DNA from: Piezodorus guildinii
Taxonomy: Eukaryota; Arthropoda; Insecta; Hemiptera; Pentatomidae
Reading direction: 5' to 3'
Assembly: GCA_023052935.1 (NCBI GenBank)
Contig: CM041295.1
Coordinates: 20,088,880 to 20,152,879, forward strand
DNA length: 64,000 nucleotides
Position 1 is the first letter of the stretch. Each line of letters begins with the position of its first letter. Under the pieces are notes generated by a model. That model was not told the DNA's origin. It saw only the letters and a list, made by a program, of their open reading frames with translations, and ran no database searches. The position numbers were made by a program, and so were the translations under genes. Shown piece after piece: positions 57,384 through 64,000 of the stretch.

Positions 57384-58188
57384 TGAATCACACACAGTGA
57401 AGATATTAAAATACTGCTTTTATTATCAGAACAAATAGATATTCAGAATACAATAATCTGTGCTGAGGAGTTAGGGTGACTACAAGTGTACATTCCGAGG
57501 TCTCCTTCTTTGAGTTTGACACAAGTAAATGTTACAACTAGAGTGATGAGTTTTGAGGATCAAAAGGTATATATAGCAAGGTTTTGTAGAGGGGGTGAGG
57601 GGCGGCATTGGCACCACAAAGGAAGTACTTCCAGATGTTGGGTTCTGTGTCCTAAGTACAGGTATGTGTTCTTTGTCGGTACTTGGTCTGTCCTTTCTAG
57701 GTTTATGGGTGACACCCTCAGGTATAGAAAAGGAAGTTATTAATAATTACTGTATATTATTTATAAGTTAAGTCTCATTCTATAACTACTAGAATGAGAC
57801 TTAACTTATAAATAATATACAGTAATTATTAATAACTTCCTTTTCTATACCTGAGGGTGTCACCCATAAACCAAGAAAGGACAGACCAAGTACCGACAAA
57901 GAACACATACCTGTACTTAGGACACAGAACCCAACATCTTGAAGTACTTCCTTTGTGGTGCCAATGCCGCCCCTCACCCCCTCTACAAAACCTTGCTATA
58001 TATACCTTTTGATCCTCAAAACTCATCACTCTAGTTGTAACATTTACTTGTGTCAAACTCAAAGAAGGAGACCTCGGAATGTACACTTGTAGTCACCCTA
58101 ACTCCTCAGCACAGATTATTGTATTCTGAATATCTATTTGTTCTGATAATAAAAGCAGTATTTTAATATCTTCACTGTGTGTGATTCA
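57384..58188. mobile_element. 805-bp near-perfect palindrome: two head-to-head LTR-like arms
   Basis: Arms 57384-57777 and 57795-58188 are inverted copies with only about three differences in 394 bp; pairing continues a few bases into the 17-bp centre. TTAA lies on both sides (57380-57383, 58189-58192). Reading outwards from the centre each arm starts TGAGACTTAAC, has TATATATA (57998-58005 in the right arm), AATAAAA (58148-58154) and ends GTGATTCA, like an LTR with TG...CA ends. The two 85-codon frames in the arms mirror each other and are one sequence. A fold-back DNA element is the alternative. Confidence 0.75.
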
Positions 58189-58409
58189 TTAACTCTCAAA
58201 AATCGCGTGTTTCCATGTTCATATTTGGAGGTATACTAAAAAGTGGGTACTTGATTTGGAAGCTAATGTTTATAATGCAATAGTAGAGGATTAGTAACTG
58301 TTTACTTTAAATATGTAAACATTCGGAAGAAAACAACAGAGACCTGCAAAATCCTTTATGTATTTCAGAAACTATAAAAACGGACATTTCATGTGAAACA
58401 ACCCAATAC

Positions 58410-59165
58410 TAGCTCACCCAACGATGATTCTAACACTTAAATGTTGATATTTGCCGATGAGTTTTAAATTATTGGCCGATTAAATATGATTTAATCAAAA
58501 ACTCAGTTAGTTTTGAAAATATAAAAAAATTATTAGCTTTTGTAATTACAACTTATAATAGGCCAACACGTGGTTCCAATAAATGCGGAAAAATATTTAA
58601 CTTGTGATAATAAAAGATTTATCATTGAAACACTCAGACATGCGGATGATCAAGCGGTTTTGGTAATTAACTGTTTTCGCAATTGTCATTAAATTTTATG
58701 CGTAAAACAACGAGGTCATTTACACCCGACCCTTTTAGGACAGAGCATGCTCTAATAATCTATTTGTATATTCAATCAAGAATATATAATCCTTATCTTT
58801 ATCATTAACAAGGTATAGAAATGAAGACTATAGGTAAATAATAAAAAACAACATTTAAATAAGATAACCGAAATAAAAATTTCCATTAATATAACCGATG
58901 ATCACTATCATTATAATTAAAACTACTATCAGTAACTATTTTTGGAACATCTCATATCTTCAAACAAATCTAAACATGTAAGAAGGATATTTATATAACT
59001 ACCTCCATTAAAAAAAAATGCAATATAAATATTTTTAAATATACCTTGTGACGATATACTTATATTGTGCGATGAAACAATTGTTAAAGAATTAATGAAG
59101 TTGATTTTCCATAGAAACTTGTGTTTTATTAAATAATATAGTAGCATTGGATTACCAACATGGCC
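58410..59165. other. no gene; family A fragment near 59040-59140
   Basis: AAAGAATTAATGAAGTTGAT and AGAAACTTGTGTTTTATTAA match the left half of family A (63775-63830). Confidence 0.5.
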
Positions 59166-59637
59166 GCAACTGCAGTTCTATCCTAGTGTAGCTCTGTGTT
59201 TGTAACATTGTCATCTCGGTGCTTTCACGATTAAAACTATAAAACTTCATGAACAGTGAGTTTACTAACTATTAAAATTTTTAACACTCACTTATAGTTA
59301 GGTGAGAAAACTTCTGTTACAATAAGTAATAAGTTATAAACTGATAGATATCTGGTTGATATAGCAACGTGGTTCTAATCCTCTACAGTTATCGCAGTTT
59401 ACTTCCCAATCACCTTTGTTTTTGTCTGAGTCTTTAATTTACTTTATTTCAATTAATTTTATTTATTTTTTAAAAGAATTTTTAGAGATTTTTTTTTTCT
59501 TCTTTTTCAATTTTTTATTTTCCTTAACAATGTTTTCTTTATTAGCTGTGTATATTTATGTAAATAGTTTAGTTATTTAGTATTTCTTTTCTTTTAGTTT
59601 GTAGTTGTATATACATATATTATTTTCTTTATTTGCC

Positions 59638-59928
59638 ATGATGGACTTAGATAAAAATACGTCCGATGAGGACTCAGAGGAGACCCCGTTTAGTGAAATA
59701 AGTGAAACAGACTCACAATATTTGACGCGTCGTACGTTGAAAAAACGGGACCGTAACTCCCTCCCTCTGGGTTCCGGGGGTAGTTCTACAAACAAAAAAA
59801 ATATAAGCCTGCAAAAACAAAACAGGCGACTGATCAAAATATCGCACCGCCAAAAACTCGCAGTAAACTTACAGCAGCCAACAGTATTGAACCAACAGCA
59901 TCAACTTCAACCTCACCGTCTGCCTTGA
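59638..59928 (+). pseudogene. Jockey-like ORF1 N-terminus (putative)
   Basis: The frame encodes an acidic then basic, Ser/Gln-rich segment (DLDKNTSDEDSEETPFSE, LKKRDRNSLPLGSGGSSTNK, QQPTVLNQQHQLQPHRLP). It is placed where the Gag-like ORF1 of a Jockey element should begin and is cut at 59928. No zinc knuckle remains. The assignment rests on position and composition only. Confidence 0.4.
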
Positions 59929-59952
59929 ATGCCCCACGCTCCTCATTCGGCA

Positions 59953-59953
<1 letters not shown>

Positions 59954-60008
<55 letters not shown>

Positions 60009-60011
60009 GGT
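59954..60011 (-). mobile_element. poly(T)-only insertion with 11-bp TSD
   Basis: TCATTCGGCAA at 59943-59953 recurs at 60012-60022. Between them lie G, about 53 T and GGGT. This is what target-primed reverse transcription would leave if only a poly(A) tail were copied, on the minus strand. Confidence 0.65.
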
Positions 60012-60089
60012 TCATTCGGCAACAATTCAGTTGCAGTCAACATAACTCCCGGGACTTCTGAGCCACAAGGGTTTTGTGCGGTCTTAACT

Positions 60090-61310
60090 ATCTATTGTTA
60101 AGATGATTCCCAAACCCCAAAAGCCGCTCGAACATCCAACTTCTTACCGTCCAATCTCTCTTTAATCTATTATTGGTAAAATCCTTAAAAAACTCCTTCT
60201 GAAAAGAATATATCATATCCTCGACTCTAATCATATCATCCCTAATCATCAGTTCGGATTCCGAACATCCCATTCCACTATCCAGCAATGTCATCGTGTG
60301 GTGGACGTTACCTCTTCTGCTTTGGAGCGCGGGTTGTACTGCACTGGAGCCTTTCTCGACGTAGACAGGCCTTTGACCGAGTCTGGCACCCAGGACTGTC
60401 GTACAAACTCCGTAAATTCCTCTCTCCTGCTTACTTCCTCATTATTCAATCCTACTTCTCTAACAGATCCTTCAAAATAAATCACAATAGTTCCTACTCT
60501 TCCCTTTTTACTCAGTCTGCTGGTGTTCCTCAAGGCAGTATCCTGGGACCTATTCTTTACACAGTCTTTACAGCTGATATCCCAACCCATCCCAACACTT
60601 TCCTTTCTACCTATGCTGATGACACCTGCATGTTATCAGTTCATAATGATCCATTTATCTCCTCTCAAACTCTTCAAGCGCACATCAAAGACCTAGAAGT
60701 ATGGTGTCAGAACTGGAGAATAAAAATAAATTCAAACAAATCCCATCAAATAACCTTTACCCTTCGTCCTGCCCTACTGTCTCCTTCAATAATGCTCCTC
60801 TTGTCCCGGTTGAACAGATCCGATATCTAGGGTTGCACCTTGACAAACGCCTTACTTGGAACCCTCATAAAAGACTGAAACGACAAGGAACTGCTCGACG
60901 TTTTAGACTACTTCAACACTTACTAGACAAACGTTCTGATCTTCCACTTAACTACAAAAGACTCATCTACATGACTATTATAAGACCTATCTAGACTTAC
61001 TGAATTAAGATATGGGGCTCCACCAAACTATCCAATTCCTCTCGTATCCAATGCTTAAAATCCAAAATCCTTCGTAAAATCCTCAACGCTCCTTACATTG
61101 TCACGAATAAGCTCATCCACAAAGATCTTGATGTTTCCTATGTTACTGTTTTGGCACGAACTAGGTATGAATCTTTCCATGCAAAACTCTATTCCTACTC
61201 TAACCCAATAGTTTCTACCCTAGCTTCCTCTTCGATCCCTGATAATCCTCCTAGGCGTCTGAAAAGAAGATGGCCTCGAGACCTTCTTGTTTGGATTGAC
61301 TACTAGATGC
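60090..61310 (+). pseudogene. Jockey-like reverse transcriptase and C-terminus, broken
   Basis: Block order: HPTSYRPISL-like start (60130), HIIPNHQFGFRTSHSTIQQC (60240), then RQAFDRVWHPGLSYKLRKFL in the frame at 60288-60830, AGVPQGSILGPILYTVFTAD, FLSTYADDTCMLS (active site) and WCQNWRIKINSNKS. The frame changes near 60720; IRYLGLHLDKRLTWNPHKRL follows. A stop at 60994 interrupts, and IQCLKSKILRKILNAPYIVT follows. At least two frameshifts and several stops. Confidence 0.85.
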
Positions 61311-61426
61311 TGCCAATGGGCAGTCTCTATTCATGTTTTTTTACGTATTTTATCTTACCAGCATATTTATTTGTTGTATTACAAAATACAGTTGTAAATT
61401 TCAATAAAAATATTTAAAAAAAAAAA

Positions 61427-61461
61427 AATATATATATATATATAATAGATCATTATCTAAA

Positions 61462-61520
<59 letters not shown>

Positions 61521-61556
61521 GATTATTATCTAAAACACACATATATATATATATAG
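61427..61556. repeat. (AT)n tracts, duplicated block
   Basis: Two AT tracts are each followed by TAATAGAT(C/T)ATTATCTAAAAC, so the unit of about 70 bp seems duplicated (61441-61465 and 61514-61540). Confidence 0.7.
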
Positions 61557-61749
61557 TTACGGTCCAGGGATCCATATTATCCATAAAAAATATATACTTC
61601 TCAAGTGAGACAAAAGGTATAGCCAGGTAAGTATGATGAATCTGCCCCCGTGGCCTTTTGACTCAAACTTAATGGATCAGTTACATAAATTTTTAGATTT
61701 TTAAATCAAACGGTTTTCGAGATTTGTTAAAAAACCTCTTTTTTCGATT

Positions 61750-62620
61750 CTATTTTTTTTTTCAACAGACGATACGGCCAACTATATAGACTACTAAACA
61801 GAACATCAAAACTTTCTGTTGCTAATAAACTATTAATTTACAAGACGATTCTAAAACCGATATGGACCTACGGACACGAACTGTGGGGGACAACTAAATT
61901 TTCGAACATCAGGCGTATCCAATCCTTTCAGTCCAAAGTCCTTAGAACAATAGTCAATGCTCCCTATTATGTTACAAACAAGACCTTACACAATGATCTG
62001 AATATCCCATTTGTCCTCGATCTAATCCCATCTAAATTCCTAAACTTCCACCAGAGGCTAACTCACCTTCCTAATCCTTTATCCCAATCCCTATCTAGCT
62101 CCAGCCATCCCTAAACCCTCCTCGTAGGTTGAAACGGCAGTGGCCTAGAGATCTCTTATAACTAAGCAATGCTGAGTGTTGGCAATGGCCAGCTTCTCCA
62201 CTCACGCCTGAGAGTCTGTGGCTCTAGCGCCCTCTCTCAGTCTCCACTGGCTTATTAGACCGGTGACGCGACTGACTGAGAGGCGCTGGGATCTCCTAGC
62301 CTTGGGCCCCAACGCCCACTTGTGGGCGTCGGGGTTTAATTCGGAGTTCCCAGGGGCAGTATGTAAATATTGTATATATATGTATGAATGTGACCAAGAT
62401 TATTATTATTTATTTCTTTTATTTTCTTTTTATCTTTATTTACGGTTATTTATTCTTCTTTATATTTTATTTATTTTGTATTCATTTATTTTTATTTCTT
62501 TATTTTGTGTACATAAGGAATGAAAGAATTCTAATATGACTAATATTTATTGCCCAAGATTGTGGCAGATTGTATTATTTCTAAATAAATAAAAGTTATA
62601 ATAATAATTTTTTTTTTAAT
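61750..62620 (+). pseudogene. Jockey-like LINE C-terminus, second subfamily
   Basis: The frame encodes LYRLLNRTSKLSVANKLLIY, TILKPIWTYGHELWGTTKFS, IRRIQSFQSKVLRTIVNAPY, YVTNKTLHNDLNIPFV, the standard C-terminal block of Jockey pol (compare 2.05 kb). The 3' UTR includes the hairpin at 62307-62334 and ends AAATAAATAAAAGTTATAAT. Its 3' UTR differs from the other Jockey copies. The 101-codon frame at 62218-62523 is not a gene. Confidence 0.75.
62307..62334 (+). other. strong stem-loop in Jockey-like 3' UTR
   Basis: CCCC-A-ACGCCCAC, loop TT, GTGGGCGT-C-GGGG pairs 12 of 13 positions. A 3' hairpin could serve recognition by the element's reverse transcriptase; that role is inference. Confidence 0.6.
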
Positions 62621-63239
62621 AGTAAAATTTCTAATTAATTTATGATTATTTTTGTCTAATTCTTAGGAGTCAAATACATGAAAAAATGACATGATCATGA
62701 TTCTTAAACAAAAAGCTGATTTTTAGCGAAAGAAAGAAAATCAAAATATATATTTTTTTAACCTTTTTGAAAGGTGTCAGTCACGATTTTTTTTTTTCTG
62801 AAAATGTCTTTTATACTCTTCTATACACAGGAAATTTTCCGATTTTTATGAAGTGGTGGAACAATATGAAAAAAATTAAAAACTCATCTTTTTCTGAAAT
62901 CCTGCATTTAACTTATATTTCTTATTATCATTGAAAAATGTGTAAACAAATATTTTTCACCAAAAATTCAGAATTACATTACTTATAAAACATTTTCAAT
63001 CATTTTACTAAAAAATGATTAGATAAAAGGACAGCGCTCTATAACACCGTCTATTTAGCCAGTACCAATAATTTATTTTAACATCTCGCTTGTTCATCTA
63101 TTCTCTAGTGAGGATATATTTTGGGTTAAAAAATAATTTTCTACACATTTTTCAATAATCTAAAAACAATAAAAAAAAAATTCTAAAAAAAAACAACTCC
63201 AAAAACACTTTTTCTAATTCCGTTTATCTAATAAATTTG
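62621..63239. other. no gene recognised
   Basis: Very AT-rich; no motif. Confidence 0.5.
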
Positions 63240-63510
63240 TTATCACGTAACTAGTCATACAGGTCTCTAAGAAATCGATAACTAGTAAGGAAGAGTTCCA
63301 GAGAGTAGATCGGATGTGGCAGAGATTCCATTCCCAAACCCAACAGTCTTTGCGACGTCGCACGTGGCCGATTGTTGTTATGTAAAAAATTTTGCCACTT
63401 CCGATTGGCCAAAGATGGATTCATTATTGCCAAGGCCAATGTTGATGCACTGCATAAATTTGGTTACAATACGATACGGCATTAATAATTTTTCTAGGAT
63501 TTAAGAAGCT
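63240..63510 (-). pseudogene. mariner-like transposase fragment (catalytic region)
   Basis: The minus frame at 63251-63439 reads SLANRKWQNFLHNNNRPRAT then LGMESLPHPIYSLELFLTSY. This aligns by eye with the mariner region around the second and third catalytic Asp (usually HDNARPH and PYSPDL). Both Asp are changed here (HNNNRP, YSLEL). 5' and 3' parts are absent. Confidence 0.65.
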
Positions 63511-63703
63511 GTAGTATATTTAAGCAAATGAAACCCAAGAAAATGTAACCATGACCATTTTTCGATAAGTTGCGGCATTGGAAAATGTTGTCGAGTGACT
63601 GTCCAGAACGTCTACTGCCCTAAAGTATCTATTTTTCATCGCACGAAAAATTCTAGTCAAAAGCTTTATCAAGATAAAAAAAAAAATCTTGTGCTCGCAA
63701 CAC

Positions 63704-64000
63704 GTCTTTCACTTACCTCCGTTGTTAAAATCAATTTAAGAATTTTTAAATACAGTTAGCGATGAAATGTGTTTAAAGAATTAATGAAATTGATTTTCGG
63801 TAGAAACATGTGTTTTTTATTAAATAATCTATTATATTATAATCTAAAATATTTAGTTAGTATATATATAATATATATCAATGTTGAAAAACTCAACAAT
63901 TATACACAAATCTATTTTTACTCTTCTCTCCTTTAGTTGGATATCGAATTGGTTCAACTTACTACCCTACGCTAACTATATATTTACCCGTTTTTTTATT
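63704..64000 (+). repeat. family A copy cut by the window end
   Basis: Left end CTTTCACTTACCTCCGTTGT at 63707, then TTAAAATCAATTTAAGAA and TTTCTCCTTTAGTTGGATAT. The right part lies beyond 64000. Confidence 0.7.

Larger units (their letters stand above)
56670..58406 (-). mobile_element. mariner element, internally deleted, with nested palindrome
   Basis: Terminal repeats TTGGGTTGTGTCACATGAAA (56670) and its inverse at 58406 (TTGGGTTGTTTCACATGAAA) are about 30 bp long and flanked by TA on both sides, the mariner signature. Minus-strand coding: EFKLGHSAAEAARNICKSFG (first helix-turn-helix), RGRPPSV linker, VKGLSAQLNASASTVYRHLK (second helix-turn-helix), RVPHDLTERH, then a jump near 56995 to PHPPYSPDLSPTDYHLF and the C-terminus. 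The deletion removes the first two catalytic Asp. A frameshift lies near 57230. Without the nested insert the element is about 0.93 kb, against about 1.3 kb usually. Confidence 0.88.
59166..61410 (+). mobile_element. Jockey-like non-LTR retrotransposon, internally deleted
   Basis: It shows a probable 5' UTR, an ORF1 start (59638), a poly(T) insertion, then, after a large deletion, reverse transcriptase and the C-terminal region, ending in AATTTCAATAAAAATATTT. 5' limit estimated. Most other Jockey pieces in the window belong to this family. Confidence 0.7.

Noticed and set aside
57486..58086. Two identical 85-codon proteins on opposite strands
   Set aside because: They are mirror translations of the two palindrome arms; no family motif, and the arms have LTR-like signals instead.
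62218..62523. 101-codon plus-strand gene
   Set aside because: It covers a LINE 3' UTR and low-complexity T-rich DNA; the C-terminal Phe/Leu/Tyr run is compositional.

Overview
The window reads as nuclear DNA of an invertebrate animal, probably an arthropod (moderate confidence; the species cannot be named from the sequence). It is AT-rich, genes are split by GT-AG introns, long (AT)n, (GT)n and poly(T) runs are common, and most of the sequence is made of transposable elements at all stages of decay: non-LTR retrotransposons (CR1/L2-like, Jockey-like, RTE-like and an RNase H-bearing clade), mariner, hAT-like and Transib-like DNA elements, tRNA-headed SINEs and a Ty3/gypsy gag. No bacterial gene organisation, functional rRNA or tRNA gene, or CRISPR array was seen.

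The only clear host gene is legumain (asparaginyl endopeptidase, peptidase family C13). Its last eight coding exons lie on the + strand between 38364 and 49835. All intron phases agree, the catalytic His and Cys motifs are present, and the four cysteines of the C-terminal prodomain are kept. About 95 N-terminal residues (signal peptide and start of the catalytic domain) were not found. A nearly complete CR1-like element (about 33.15-37.88 kb) lies directly upstream, and the introns carry a SINE, a TIR element, a possible solo LTR, an RTE copy and a CR1 fragment.

Layout: 0-13 kb, repeat family A (TIR element with a terminal palindrome), Jockey tails, three SINE families and one RNase H-type LINE copy with a target-site duplication. 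13-16 kb, a CR1 copy nested in a Jockey copy. 16.4-17.7 kb, a SINE apparently split by an LTR-like insert with tandem repeats. 18-22 kb, family B (TIR element with dispersed TTTCCAAAAGGTACTA motifs). 22-25 kb, LINE 3' ends and a large microsatellite. 25.3-27.3 kb, family A copies, one split by a Jockey insertion with a perfect 13-bp TSD. 27.3-30 kb, a hammerhead-like hairpin, a hAT MITE with an 8-bp TSD, and an 870-bp Transib-like element with recombination-signal-like heptamers. 30.6-32.5 kb, gypsy gag and its flank. 33-38 kb, CR1. 38-50 kb, legumain. 50-56 kb, CR1-like, Jockey and mariner remnants. 56.7-58.4 kb, a deleted mariner holding an 805-bp near-perfect palindrome that looks like two head-to-head LTRs. 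59-62.6 kb, two Jockey copies, one carrying a poly(T)-only insertion flanked by an 11-bp duplication. 63.2-64 kb, a mariner fragment and a family A copy cut by the window end.

Apart from legumain the genes do not form a pathway. The interest lies in transposon structure: nested insertions with readable duplications, non-autonomous families that look undescribed, and a conserved ribozyme-like hairpin at two loci.
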